Numbered from the stretch's first letter, positions 48,821 through 57,038 are shown. The stretch is 64,000 nt of DNA from Streptomyces sp. NBC_00457 (GCF_036014015.1 NZ_CP107905.1:5456001-5520000), one strand, 5' to 3'. Notes: generated by a model not told the origin, from the letters alone. Numbers and translations: made by a program.

Positions 48821-48847
48821 CGTCGGCACAGCAGGACCCCAGTCAGC

Positions 48848-49612
48848 TCACCCCAGTTCCTTAGGCGGCGTCCGCTCCTCATCCACCTTGTCCACCCGCT
48901 CCAACTCCCCCCACACCACATACCGATACCGAGACGTGAACACCGGCGTGCAGGTCGTCAGCGTGATGTACTTGCCGGCCTTCTCCTTGCCCGACTCCCT
49001 CGGGATGGGCGCAAGCACCTTGACGTTGTACTTCGAGGTCTCGGGCAGGACGGCGTAGACCTTGTAGACGTACCACTTGTCCTTCGTCTCGAAGACGATC
49101 GGGTCGCCCTTCTCGATCTTGTCGATCTTGTGGAACTTGGCGCCGTGGCCGTCACGGTGGGCGGCGAGGCTGAAGTTGCCGTTCTTGCCGCTGGTGGGGA
49201 GCGTGGCCTTGACGGGGTCGACGTAGTAGCCGGCGACGCCGTCGTTGAGGTTCTTCGAGGACGTGCCCTTCTCGACGAGGATCTCGCTCTTGCTCATCGC
49301 GGGGACGTGCAGGAAGCCGATGCCGTTCTTGCTGTCGAAGGCGACGGGGCCGGAATCGCCGTCGCGGGCCCAGGTGTCGCGGACCTTGTCGGCCTGCTTG
49401 TCGGCCTCCCGGTCCGCGATGACGTTCGTCCACCACAGCGAGTAGACGACGAACAGACCGAGCACCAGGCCCGCCGTGATGAGGAGCTCACCGAAGACAC
49501 TGACCGCCATGGCGATCCGCCCGGGACCGCGGCGGCGCGGGGCGGGCGCGGATCCGGGCGCGTCGGTGCGCTCTGCGTGCTCGGTGTCGTCAGTGGTCGC
49601 TGCCACGTTCAT
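48848..49612 (-). CDS. srtE: Class E sortase
   Basis: 254 aa. One N-terminal signal-anchor helix (about residues 35-60), then the sortase beta-barrel with catalytic His152 (LAAHRDGHG), Cys221 (TLTTCTP) and Arg at 228/230. Class E sortases of Streptomyces attach LAXTG proteins such as long chaplins to the wall. It starts 6 bases after the stop of the next sortase gene, so it belongs to the same operon. Confidence 0.94.
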   Translation of the reverse strand: MNVAATTDDTEHAERTDAPGSAPAPRRRGPGRIAMAVSVFGELLITAGLVLGLFVVYSLWWTNVIADREADKQADKVRDTWARDGDSGPVAFDSKNGIGFLHVPAMSKSEILVEKGTSSKNLNDGVAGYYVDPVKATLPTSGKNGNFSLAAHRDGHGAKFHKIDKIEKGDPIVFETKDKWYVYKVYAVLPETSKYNVKVLAPIPRESGKEKAGKYITLTTCTPVFTSRYRYVVWGELERVDKVDEERTPPKELG

Positions 49613-49618
49613 CCGCCC

Positions 49619-50983
49619 TTACGAGACGAGCGCATCCGGCTTCCCCTTGCTGCGCGGCCGTTCCTCGACCATCTTGCCCCAGACGATCATCCGGTACTTA
49701 CTGGTGAACTCCGGCGTGCACGTCGTCAGCGTGATGTAGCGGCCCGGCGCGGTGAAACCGCCGGCCTTGGGCACGGGGTCCAGCACGCTCACATTGCTCG
49801 GCGCGGTCACCGGCAGAATCGACGCCATCTTGTAGACGTAGTACGTGTCCTGCGTCTCGACGACGATCGGATCGCCCGGCTGAAGCTTGTTGATGTACCG
49901 GAACGGCTCGCCATGCGTGTTCCGATGCCCCGCCAGCCCGAAGTTGCCGGTCTTCGCACTGGGCATCGCCGTCTTCAACGCGCCCTCGGCGTAGTGGCCG
50001 ACCATCCCCTTGTCGAGCACCTTCTTGTTGCTGATGCCCTCGGCTATCGGCACCACCACGTCCAGCTTCGGGATGTACAGAAGGGCGAAGCCCTGCCCCG
50101 GCTCGAAGCTCCCCGGGGCGCGTTTCCCGCTCGCCCAGTCCTGCTGGAGGTTGCTCGCCGCCTTCCCGGCCTGTGCATGCGCCCGGACGTTCGTCCACCA
50201 CAGCTGGTAGGTGACGAACAGCAGCATCAGCACGCCGGTGGTGATGAACACCTCGCCGATCGCCCGGCTGGCCATGACACCGGCGCTCGGCTTGGTCGCC
50301 CGTGCCCGCCGGCGAGCCTCCACGCGCGACAGCGGCCGCTCGCCCTCCGCATCGGCCGGTGACGCCGCCTCCTGCGGCTCCCGCGCCCCGCCATGCCGCC
50401 CGTGACGGCGCTTGGCTGCCTTTCTGCGGGCCGCTCGGCCACCCGGCGCGGGTCCGGTGGCCGACGGCGCGGAGGAAGCGCCAGAAGCCGATATGGCCGC
50501 GCCGCCGGCTGTCGGAGGCGGATCGGGTATCCGCAGGGCGACGGTCTCCTCATCGACGGGAGGCAGGAAGGCCTCACCGCCCGGCGGTATGGCGGGCCCG
50601 TCCACAGGGGTGTCGTACGAGGCCGCGTCGACGGGCGTGCGATACGAGGCGTCATCGACGGAAGCCTGATACGACGGCGCGTACGGCTCCTGCGCCGCGT
50701 AGGCCTGTGTTTCCTCCACGCCGTAGGCCTGCGTCTCCCCGGCCCCGTAAGCCTGCGCTTCTCCCGCCGCGTACGCCTGCGGCCCCTGGCCGTACCCCTC
50801 CTGCATTCCTTGGCCGTACGTCCCCTGCCCGCGCTGCCAGTCCTCGCCCTGCGGGTCCTCGCCCTGCCAGTCCTCGAACGCACCCGGCGCCCCGTACGGC
50901 TGCTCGCCGTACGAGGTCCCCTGGTCGCCGGCGTTGCCGTAAGCGGCCGCGCCGGACTCGCGCTCGGGGCGCAGGGCGGTCAC
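49619..50983 (-). CDS. srtE: Class E sortase with long repetitive N-terminus
   Basis: 454 aa, about 200 longer than usual. The N-terminal about 220 cytoplasmic residues are Gly/Gln/Tyr/Glu-rich with tandem units of the type (G/E)ETQAYGA, then Pro-rich and a basic Arg/Lys patch. The membrane helix is at about 236-258. The catalytic domain has His353 (LAGHRNTHG) and Cys422 (TLTTCTP), the same 69-residue spacing as the other two sortases. ATG 50983 overlaps the pabA stop by 4 bases. Confidence 0.93.
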   Translation of the reverse strand: MTALRPERESGAAAYGNAGDQGTSYGEQPYGAPGAFEDWQGEDPQGEDWQRGQGTYGQGMQEGYGQGPQAYAAGEAQAYGAGETQAYGVEETQAYAAQEPYAPSYQASVDDASYRTPVDAASYDTPVDGPAIPPGGEAFLPPVDEETVALRIPDPPPTAGGAAISASGASSAPSATGPAPGGRAARRKAAKRRHGRHGGAREPQEAASPADAEGERPLSRVEARRRARATKPSAGVMASRAIGEVFITTGVLMLLFVTYQLWWTNVRAHAQAGKAASNLQQDWASGKRAPGSFEPGQGFALLYIPKLDVVVPIAEGISNKKVLDKGMVGHYAEGALKTAMPSAKTGNFGLAGHRNTHGEPFRYINKLQPGDPIVVETQDTYYVYKMASILPVTAPSNVSVLDPVPKAGGFTAPGRYITLTTCTPEFTSKYRMIVWGKMVEERPRSKGKPDALVS

Positions 50984-51618
50984 GCCGAGGCCCTGCCCAC
51001 CACCGGGGCGAGCCCCGCCGACCTCGCCACCGCACCCTGGTCACCGCACTCCACCAGCCAGTTGGCCAGCATCCGGTGACCGTGTTCGGTCAGCACCGAC
51101 TCGGGGTGGAACTGCACACCCTCGACCGGGAGTTCACGGTGACGCAGGCCCATGATGATGCCGTCGTGCGTACGGGCGGTGACCTCCAGCTCGGCCGGGA
51201 CCGTCTCCGGCTCCGCCGCCAGGGAGTGGTAGCGGGTCGCCGTGAAGGGCGACGGCAGCCCCGCGAAAACGCCCTCGCCCCGATGCTCGACCAGTGACGT
51301 CTTGCCGTGCAGCAGCTCGGGCGCACGGTCCACGACACCGCCGTACGCCACCTGCATCGACTGCATGCCGAGGCACACGCCGAAGACGGGCACCCCGGTG
51401 GCGGCGCAGTGGCGGACCATGTCCACACAGACCCCGGCATGCTCCGGCGTACCCGGGCCCGGCGACAGCAGCACCCCGTCGAAACCGTCCTGGGCGTGCG
51501 CCGTCGACACCTCGTCGTTGCGCAGGACCTCGCACTCGGCGCCGAGCTGGTACAGGTACTGGACCAGGTTGAAGACGAAGCTGTCGTAATTGTCGACGAC
51601 GAGAATGCGCGCGCTCAC
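50980..51618 (-). CDS. pabA: Glutamine amidotransferase, PabA/TrpG type
   Basis: 212-aa class I glutamine amidotransferase that supplies ammonia to chorismate amination (p-aminobenzoate or anthranilate). It has VDNYDSFVFNLVQYL, LLSPGPGTP, nucleophile Cys in GVCLGMQ, and the His/Glu in QFHPESVLTEHG. The synthase partner (PabB/TrpE) is not in the window. It lies between sortase genes with overlaps on both sides, an arrangement I recall from other Streptomyces. Confidence 0.92.
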   Translation of the reverse strand: MSARILVVDNYDSFVFNLVQYLYQLGAECEVLRNDEVSTAHAQDGFDGVLLSPGPGTPEHAGVCVDMVRHCAATGVPVFGVCLGMQSMQVAYGGVVDRAPELLHGKTSLVEHRGEGVFAGLPSPFTATRYHSLAAEPETVPAELEVTARTHDGIIMGLRHRELPVEGVQFHPESVLTEHGHRMLANWLVECGDQGAVARSAGLAPVVGRASA

Positions 51619-51776
51619 TGGTTGTCCACCGTCACATCGTTGAAGGGAAGCAGCGGTTCAGCCCACGGAAAGACGTACTGGAAGAGGACGTAGACCACGG
51701 CCACGACCAGCATGAGCGAGATCAGCGCCTTCACCCATGCGTTCCCCGGCAGATGCCGCCAGATCCAGCCGTACAT
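51615..51776 (-). CDS. Small single-helix membrane protein
   Basis: 53 aa with one helix at about residues 16-36 (VKALISLMLVVAVVYVLFQY) and a short outer tail ending FNDVTVDNQ. ATG 51776 was chosen from the conserved-looking MYGWIWRHLPG start; the frame is open further up. The stop overlaps the pabA start (ATGA). Function unknown; co-transcription with sortases suggests a cell-envelope role. Confidence 0.72.
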   Translation of the reverse strand: MYGWIWRHLPGNAWVKALISLMLVVAVVYVLFQYVFPWAEPLLPFNDVTVDNQ

Positions 51777-51829
51777 GCCGTCCCTTCCGTCGCACCACGG
51801 CACCAGACTCACGCCGTACCCGCACCAGA

Positions 51830-52522
51830 CTAACGGCGTAGGGCCTCTGGTTTCCCGGCCTCCACAGGCTGGGTGGAGTCGAGATGAGCCCAGACGATCA
51901 GCCGGTGACTGCTTCCCCACTCCGGATCGCAGGTGGTCAGCGTGAGATAGCGGCCCGCACGTGTGTACCCCGATTTACGTGGCACAGGATCGATCACCTC
52001 AACGTCCGTGGGAACGGTTTTGTAGGGCCCTTTGTCGATCCTGTACGTGAACCATGTCGCCCCGTCCGTCAGCACCACCGCGTCCCCCGGCCTCAGCTCG
52101 GGAAAGTCCTTGAACGGGTCTCCATACGTGCGCCGATGCCCCGCGACCGAGAAGTTGCCCTTCTGACCGAGCTGGGCAGTGCGCGCGTAGTGGCCGAGGC
52201 CCTTCTTGAGCGTGCCGGTGGCGGTGCCTTCGAGCACGGGCTTGTTCCACGTGAAACCAAGACGCGGGATGTACATGATCGCGAAAGGCTTGCCACTCTC
52301 GTACGCCGTCGGCTCAGCCGGGGCGGCCGAAGCACCGGGGGCCGCCGTCGGCGCGGGCTGCACCGCCCCGCGCGCCCACTGCTCCTCGAGCTGGTCGATC
52401 TGATCGCCCATGACGTTGTCGGCCTTCACGCCGATCCAGAACAGCACATAGACGACGAACAGGACTATCAAGGTGCCCACGGTGATACAGAGTTCGCTGA
52501 CAGTCCTGACGACGACACGCAC
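51830..52522 (-). CDS. srtE: Class E sortase (third copy)
   Basis: 230 aa. The N-terminal membrane helix is at about residues 8-32. A Pro/Ala linker (about 55-72) leads to the sortase domain with His129 (VAGHRRTYG) and Cys198 (TLTTCDP). This one has Asp instead of Thr after the Cys, and Trp in place of the usual Phe in the following strand. GTG 52522 follows CAGGAG. A parS site lies inside the coding sequence (52243-52258). Confidence 0.92.
   Translation of the reverse strand: MRVVVRTVSELCITVGTLIVLFVVYVLFWIGVKADNVMGDQIDQLEEQWARGAVQPAPTAAPGASAAPAEPTAYESGKPFAIMYIPRLGFTWNKPVLEGTATGTLKKGLGHYARTAQLGQKGNFSVAGHRRTYGDPFKDFPELRPGDAVVLTDGATWFTYRIDKGPYKTVPTDVEVIDPVPRKSGYTRAGRYLTLTTCDPEWGSSHRLIVWAHLDSTQPVEAGKPEALRR
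52243..52258. other. parS-like site inside a sortase gene
   Basis: TGTTCCACGTGAAACC: 15 of 16 bases match the B. subtilis parS consensus and 13 of the 14 core bases match the Streptomyces site. It lies in the middle of the coding region. Confidence 0.72.
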
Positions 52523-52541
52523 CGGCAGCTCCTGAACAGAC

Positions 52542-53321
52542 TCACTCCACGGGCTGGGCGTACTGCAGATCCACTGTGCCCGAGTAGCCGGGCAGAGTCA
52601 CCGCCCCGTCCTCCTCGACTTTCCAGCCGAGCCCGTACACGTTGACGTACACCATGTAGTTCTGGATCGCCGGGGACGCGGTGAGCGCCTTCTGCAGCTT
52701 CTCCGGGGCCCCGACCGCCGTGATCTTGTACGGCGGTGAGTAGACGCGGCCCTGAAGAATCAGGGTGTTGCCCACACAACGCACGGCGCTGGTGGAGATC
52801 AGCCGCTGGTCCATGACCTTGATGCCCTCGGCGCCGCCCTGCCAGAGGGCGTTCACCACGGCCTGGAGGTCCTGCTGGTGGATGACCAGGTAGTCGGGCT
52901 GCGGCTCGGGATAGCCGGGGAGCTTGGCAGTGGCGTCCGGCGGAGCGTCGTTGAGGGTGACCGTGATCGCCTCACCGGTGAGCTTCTGGGTACCCGCGTT
53001 CTTCTCCAGGCGCGCCAGCCTGTCGTCCTCGGCCTTGCTGCTGCCGTCGTCCCGCTCGGCGAGCGCGTCGATGTCGTCCCGCAGGCCCGCGTTGGACTCA
53101 TCCAGCTCGCCGTTGTTGTGGCTGCGCTCCTGAATCAGGTCGGACAGCTTCAGCAAGGAGTCATCCGTGCGGATATTGGTGCCTTTGGCAGTATTGAAAC
53201 TGGTGAAGAAAATGAGCCCCGCGAGAGCGAACACACCCACCGTGAGCACCCGCACCGGCCGGAAACGGCGTCCGCGGGCAGGGCTGGATCCCGTCCCGGG
53301 GAAGTCGGCAGAATTGCTCAA
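52542..53321 (-). CDS. DUF881 family membrane protein
   Basis: 259 aa. A membrane helix (about residues 24-42) is followed by an extracytoplasmic coiled-coil segment (about 55-110) and the DUF881 domain (about 115-255: ITVTLNDAP, VIHQQDLQAVVNALWQGGAEG, NTLILQGRVYSPPY). DUF881 proteins occur beside division genes in actinobacteria. TTG 53321 was chosen with AAGGAG upstream. Divergent from crgA. Confidence 0.86.
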   Translation of the reverse strand: MSNSADFPGTGSSPARGRRFRPVRVLTVGVFALAGLIFFTSFNTAKGTNIRTDDSLLKLSDLIQERSHNNGELDESNAGLRDDIDALAERDDGSSKAEDDRLARLEKNAGTQKLTGEAITVTLNDAPPDATAKLPGYPEPQPDYLVIHQQDLQAVVNALWQGGAEGIKVMDQRLISTSAVRCVGNTLILQGRVYSPPYKITAVGAPEKLQKALTASPAIQNYMVYVNVYGLGWKVEEDGAVTLPGYSGTVDLQYAQPVE

Positions 53322-53463
53322 CGTACCCTTATCTCCTTCGGCGCCGCGGAAGCACTACGCTAACGGACGCCCGGGGGAGCACTAAGAGTCCCCTTGTACG
53401 CAGCCCCGGAGCCCGCCCCAGTTCCCTGCGCGGCCACGCAGCGCATCGACAGGAGAGACCCTC

Positions 53464-53718
53464 GTGCCGAAGTCACGTATCCGCAAGAAGGCCGACTACA
53501 CGCCGCCGCCGGCGAAGCAGGCGACCTCCATCAAGCTCACCAGCCGCACCTGGGTCGCGCCCGTCATGCTGGCCATGTTCCTCCTCGGCCTGGCATGGAT
53601 CGTGGTGTTCTACGTCACCGACGGCTCGCTGCCCATCGACAGTCTCGACAACTGGAACATCGTCGTGGGCTTCGGCTTCATCGCCGCGGGATTCGGTGTT
53701 TCGACCCAGTGGAAGTAG
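53464..53718 (+). CDS. crgA: Cell division inhibitor/regulator CrgA
   Basis: 84 aa. A basic N-terminus ([16 protein letters not shown]) and two membrane helices (about residues 31-51 and 64-81) match CrgA, which interferes with FtsZ-ring formation and coordinates septation in Streptomyces aerial hyphae. GTG 53464 follows AGGAGAGA. Confidence 0.95.
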   Translation: MPKSRIRKKADYTPPPAKQATSIKLTSRTWVAPVMLAMFLLGLAWIVVFYVTDGSLPIDSLDNWNIVVGFGFIAAGFGVSTQWK

Positions 53719-53765
53719 CGGCCACGGGCCGGTGAACACAGTTCTGCCCAGGGCTATCCGCTGAG

Positions 53766-53966
53766 TTATCCACAGCGTCGTCCACAGTGTGGAAAGAACG
53801 ACGATCTGTGGATAACCCATCGAGTGTTGACGCTGGTGTGACAGACCTACCGGCAACCGAAAGCACGTTCGCCCCCTGTGCCTGACCTGCGGAAACGCAG
53901 CTCAGGCACAGGGGGCGCAGCCATTCCCGCACAGCGTGCACTAGATCCGCCACAGACTGTGGACAA
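53766..53966. other. Cluster of DnaA boxes between crgA and the rhomboid gene
   Basis: Exact boxes: TTATCCACA (53766-53774, +), TGTGGATAA (53807-53815, -) and TGTGGACAA (53958-53966, -). One-mismatch or weaker ones: TCGTCCACA (53778-53786) and TGTGGAAAG (53788-53796). It lies in a gap between convergent genes, where promoter control is unlikely. Confidence 0.7.
53871..53916. terminator. Bidirectional terminator between crgA and the rhomboid gene
   Basis: 15-bp arms GCCCCCTGTGCCTGA/TCAGGCACAGGGGGC with an inner CTGCG-GAAA-CGCAG stem-loop. It separates convergent genes. Confidence 0.82.
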
Positions 53967-53975
53967 CGCTGGGGA

Positions 53976-54878
53976 TCAAGTGAGCTGGGCAGTCCTCAAC
54001 AGAGTCACTCCGACGATCACGACCAGCAGCAGCACACAGCTGCCGTACTGGACGAGGTTCCGCCGCTCGCGGGGGGCGTGGACCATGGCGTAGCCGATCA
54101 GGAGGCCGCCGACGAGTCCGCCGATGTGGGCCTGCCAGGCGATGCTGCTCCAGCCGAAGGTGAAGATCAGGTTGATCACCAGGAGGGCGATGATCGGCCG
54201 CATGTCGTAGTTCAGGCGGCGGACGAGCACGGCGGTGGCGCCGAAGAGGCCGAAGATCGCGCCGGATGCGCCGAGCGAGGCCGTGGTCGGGGACTCGAGC
54301 AGATAGCTCAGGGCGCTGCCCGCCAGGCCCGAGACCAGGTAGAGGGAGATGTAGCGGGCTCGGCCGAGGGCGGCTTCGAGGGGGCCGCCGAGCCACCACA
54401 GGCTGAGCATGTTGAAGGCGATGTGCCAGATTTCCTCGTGCGTGAACATCGAGGTGAACAGGCGGTACCACTCGCCTGCGGCGACGCCTTCGGTGGGCGT
54501 GAAGGGGGCGGGGGGCCATTCGCCGATGAGGTACAGATCGCCCAGGAGCGTCGACGATGACTGGACGGCGATGAAGACCGCGAGGTTGATCCCGATGAGG
54601 ATCTTGGTGAGCAGTCGGGGGTCGGCGGTGACGGTGCCGCCGGCGATGGTGCGGGGCCGGGATGCGGTGGGCGAGACGCCGGTGCCGGTGCCTTCGCGGA
54701 CGCAGTTGGGGCATTGGAAGCCGACGGAGGCGCTGACCATGCACTCGGGGCAGATGGGGCGCTCGCAGCGGGTGCAGCGCACGCCGGTCTCGCGGTCCGG
54801 GTGCCGGTAGCAGACGGGCGCGCTCTGCGCGGGGCCCTGGTCCTCCGGGCCCTGTGGGCTGCCTGGCGCCTGGTCCAT
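53976..54878 (-). CDS. Rhomboid-family intramembrane serine protease
   Basis: 300 aa. An N-terminal zinc-ribbon/B-box-like segment (Cys23, His26, Cys35, Cys38, Cys43, Cys46, Cys56, Cys59) precedes six or seven membrane helices. Catalytic Ser206 is in SLGASGAIFG and His251 in WQAHIGGLVGG; HIAFNMLSLWWLG is the conserved loop. Substrates unknown. The N-terminal zinc segment is common in actinobacterial members. Confidence 0.92.
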   Translation of the reverse strand: MDQAPGSPQGPEDQGPAQSAPVCYRHPDRETGVRCTRCERPICPECMVSASVGFQCPNCVREGTGTGVSPTASRPRTIAGGTVTADPRLLTKILIGINLAVFIAVQSSSTLLGDLYLIGEWPPAPFTPTEGVAAGEWYRLFTSMFTHEEIWHIAFNMLSLWWLGGPLEAALGRARYISLYLVSGLAGSALSYLLESPTTASLGASGAIFGLFGATAVLVRRLNYDMRPIIALLVINLIFTFGWSSIAWQAHIGGLVGGLLIGYAMVHAPRERRNLVQYGSCVLLLVVIVGVTLLRTAQLT

Positions 54879-54908
54879 GGGATCCCCTCGTCTCGTACGC
54901 AGCTGAAC

Positions 54909-54942
54909 CGCCCCGCCCATCCTTACGGATGAGCGGGGCGTT
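54909..54942 (-). terminator. Terminator downstream of the cyclophilin gene
   Basis: CGCCCCGCCCATCC and GGATGAGCGGGGCG form a stem with one internal mismatch around TTAC. It lies between the cyclophilin and rhomboid genes, both on the minus strand. Confidence 0.7.
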
Positions 54943-54988
54943 TGGTTCCCTGCGGGAGGTACCGGGCCCTTCGGACCCGGGGTCTGTC

Positions 54989-55522
54989 CTAGCCTTCGCG
55001 GGTCTCGACGACGACCGACTCGATGACGACGTCGTTGACCGGGCGGTCGGTGCGCGGGTTGGTCTGCGCGGACACGATGGCGTCGATGACCTTCTGGCTC
55101 GCGCCGTCGATGACTTCGCCGAAGATGGTGTGCTTGCGGTTCAGCCAAGTCGTCGGGGCGACCGTGATGAAGAACTGCGAGCCGTTGGTGCCCGGACCGG
55201 CGTTGGCCATGGCCAGGAGGTAGGGCTTGTCGAAGGAGAGGTCCGGGTGGAACTCGTCCTCGAACTGGTACCCCGGTCCGCCGGTGCCGTTGCCCAGCGG
55301 GTCACCGCCCTGGATCATGAAGCCGCTGATCACCCGGTGGAAGACCGTGCCGTCGTAGAGCTTGTTGGTGGACCGCTCGCCGGTGGCGGGGTTGGTCCAT
55401 TCACGCTCGCCCTTGGCGAGCTCGACAAAGTTCCGGACCGTCTTGGGCGCGTGGTTCGGCAGGAGCCGGACTTCGATGTCGCCGTTGTTGGTCTTCAGGG
55501 TGGCGTAGAGCTGCTCAGCCAC
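54989..55522 (-). CDS. Cyclophilin-type peptidyl-prolyl isomerase
   Basis: 177-aa cytoplasmic cyclophilin; no signal peptide. The active-site set is visible: FHRVISGFMIQGGD (Arg, Phe, Gln), AMANAGPGTNGSQFFIT and TWLNRKHTIFGEV. It assists folding by cis-trans proline isomerisation. GTG 55522 follows GGAAGG. Single gene. Confidence 0.94.
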   Translation of the reverse strand: MAEQLYATLKTNNGDIEVRLLPNHAPKTVRNFVELAKGEREWTNPATGERSTNKLYDGTVFHRVISGFMIQGGDPLGNGTGGPGYQFEDEFHPDLSFDKPYLLAMANAGPGTNGSQFFITVAPTTWLNRKHTIFGEVIDGASQKVIDAIVSAQTNPRTDRPVNDVVIESVVVETREG

Positions 55523-55841
55523 GATCTGCCTTCCGTTGTCTTCCTGTGACCCCCTGATCCTCGCATGGTCCACGCCGTACGTCGCCCGTCGCCCGGTTCC
55601 GCACCGGTTTGCCTGCGTGTCGCTGGGGAGAAATCCGGGCGAGTGGCCTCGGGTCGGGGGCGCGAAGCGGCGATCCGTGGCATTGTCGACGACAAGCTCC
55701 CGTTGCCCCGTATTCATCCCCTATTGCACTTGATCGATGACCCGGATGCCCGCCCTCACATGCCCAGGGGCTGCCTTGCAGGCATGATCCGTAAAAGGGT
55801 GGATAGCCGAAATACCGTACGCCACCGAGGAGGAGGATCCC
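55523..55841. other. Divergent intergenic region, cyclophilin/DUF5324
   Basis: 319 bases. No gene or clear repeat seen. GAGGAGGA before 55842 is the ribosome site of the DUF5324 gene. Confidence 0.6.
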
Positions 55842-56543
55842 GTGACCCGCATCGACAGCGTGCGCGCCGCGACCGGCTCGGCGAAGGACAGCGTGCTGCA
55901 CGCCGCGGAAGTGGTGGCGCCCTACGCCGACACGGCCAAGGACAGGGCCACGCACTATGCGCACGAGGCACGCGTACGGCTCGCGCCGAAGGTGTCGCTG
56001 GCCGCCGAGCAGGCGCGCGCTCAGTACGGCACGCATGTCGTGCCGCGTCTGGAGCAGGCCCGCACCCATGTACCGCCGAAGGTCGACCAGGCCGCCCATG
56101 AGGCCGCCGTCCGCACCCGCAAGGCTGCTCGGCAGGCCGCCGACTACTCCAAGCCGCGGCTTGAGCAGGCGGTGGCTGTGGCCGCGCCCGTCAAGGACGA
56201 GGCCGCTGCCCGGAGTGCCGCCGCGCTGGCTGCGCTGCGCAGCCATGTCTCGGCCGAGGACATCCATAAGTTGGCCCGTCGACACGAGCGGCGTGCTCGA
56301 GCCGGCCGTGTCGCCAAGGCGCTGGCGGTTCTCGGCGTGTTGGCTGGCGGTGCTTTCGCCGCCTGGAAGTGGTGGGACAAGCAGGCCAACCCCGACTGGC
56401 TGGTCGAGCCGCCCGCCGCGACGGAGGTGCCCGAGGGCGGCCGGCTGACCTCGGTGGACGGCAGCGCTCAGGACGTGCTCGATCCCGAGGTACAGGCCAA
56501 GGAGGCTGAGGAGGAGGCCGCCAAGCGCGACGAGGGTCGGTGA
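55842..56543 (+). CDS. DUF5324 family membrane-anchored protein
   Basis: 233 aa. A long Ala/Lys/His-rich helical region (about residues 1-150) has heptad-like VAPYADTAKDRATHYAHEA and QAAHEAAVRTRKAARQAA repeats. A membrane helix follows at about 160-182 (VAKALAVLGVLAGGAFAAW), then an acidic tail. It resembles DUF5324 of Streptomyces. The amphipathic helices could bind membrane or DNA; function unknown. GTG 55842. Confidence 0.8.
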   Translation: MTRIDSVRAATGSAKDSVLHAAEVVAPYADTAKDRATHYAHEARVRLAPKVSLAAEQARAQYGTHVVPRLEQARTHVPPKVDQAAHEAAVRTRKAARQAADYSKPRLEQAVAVAAPVKDEAAARSAAALAALRSHVSAEDIHKLARRHERRARAGRVAKALAVLGVLAGGAFAAWKWWDKQANPDWLVEPPAATEVPEGGRLTSVDGSAQDVLDPEVQAKEAEEEAAKRDEGR

Positions 56544-56611
56544 GCGTTCCGGCCGGTCGCGCCAACTGTGCGGTGGGGCGGGAGACTTGAGGGTCTCCCG
56601 CCCCACTGTCA

Positions 56612-56627
56612 TGTTTCACGTGGAACA
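56612..56627. other. parS site
   Basis: TGTTTCACGTGGAACA; its complement TGTTCCACGTGAAACA is the exact B. subtilis parS consensus. Intergenic, downstream of the DUF5324 gene. Confidence 0.88.
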
Positions 56628-56924
56628 GGCGTCGAGCCTGGGCACGTGTTTACACACCCCGCTCCCGATGACGTTTGCAACGGCCTGGTTGTGCAGGTTC
56701 GGCACAGACTTCCTTAACGGAACGTATTCCCCTGGCTACCTGGAACCGTTCCCACCAGCTCACACGGCCTGCACGCCGGAGCACGCTCCCTCATACGCCC
56801 TCGGTCACGGTCGGCGACCACCGCGCCGCCCTCGCCGACCTCATCCGTTTGCGCAAAGAACTGCAACGCCATCGGACCGCCCCACGTGACGCACGTCACC
56901 CCTGGAGACGGGCCCAACAAAAGA
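56628..56924. other. Gap between parS and the tRNA-Ala terminator
   Basis: About 300 bases. Open frames here lack codon bias or ribosome sites; I see no gene. Confidence 0.55.
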
Positions 56925-56957
56925 ACCGGCCAGGCGCCGCTGAGGCACCTGGCCGGT
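56925..56957 (-). terminator. Terminator of tRNA-Ala
   Basis: ACCGGCCAGGCGCC and GGCACCTGGCCGGT, 14-bp arms with one G-T pair, loop GCTGA. On the minus strand it is followed by TTCTTTTGTT. Confidence 0.82.
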
Positions 56958-56965
56958 CCGAGGTG

Positions 56966-57038
56966 TGGAGCCTAGGGGAGTCGAACCCCTGACATCTGCC
57001 ATGCAAAGACAGCGCTCTACCAACTGAGCTAAGGCCCC
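56966..57038 (-). tRNA. tRNA-Ala (anticodon TGC)
   Basis: 73 nt. Acceptor GGGGCCT/AGGCTCC, D-arm GCTCAGTTGGTAGAGC, anticodon loop TTTGCAT, T-arm AGGGGTTCGACTCCCCT. CCA not encoded. Confidence 0.96.

Noticed and set aside
53766..53966. Chromosome origin oriC
   Set aside because: Too few boxes, and not between dnaA and dnaN, neither of which is in the window. Treated as an accessory DnaA-box cluster.
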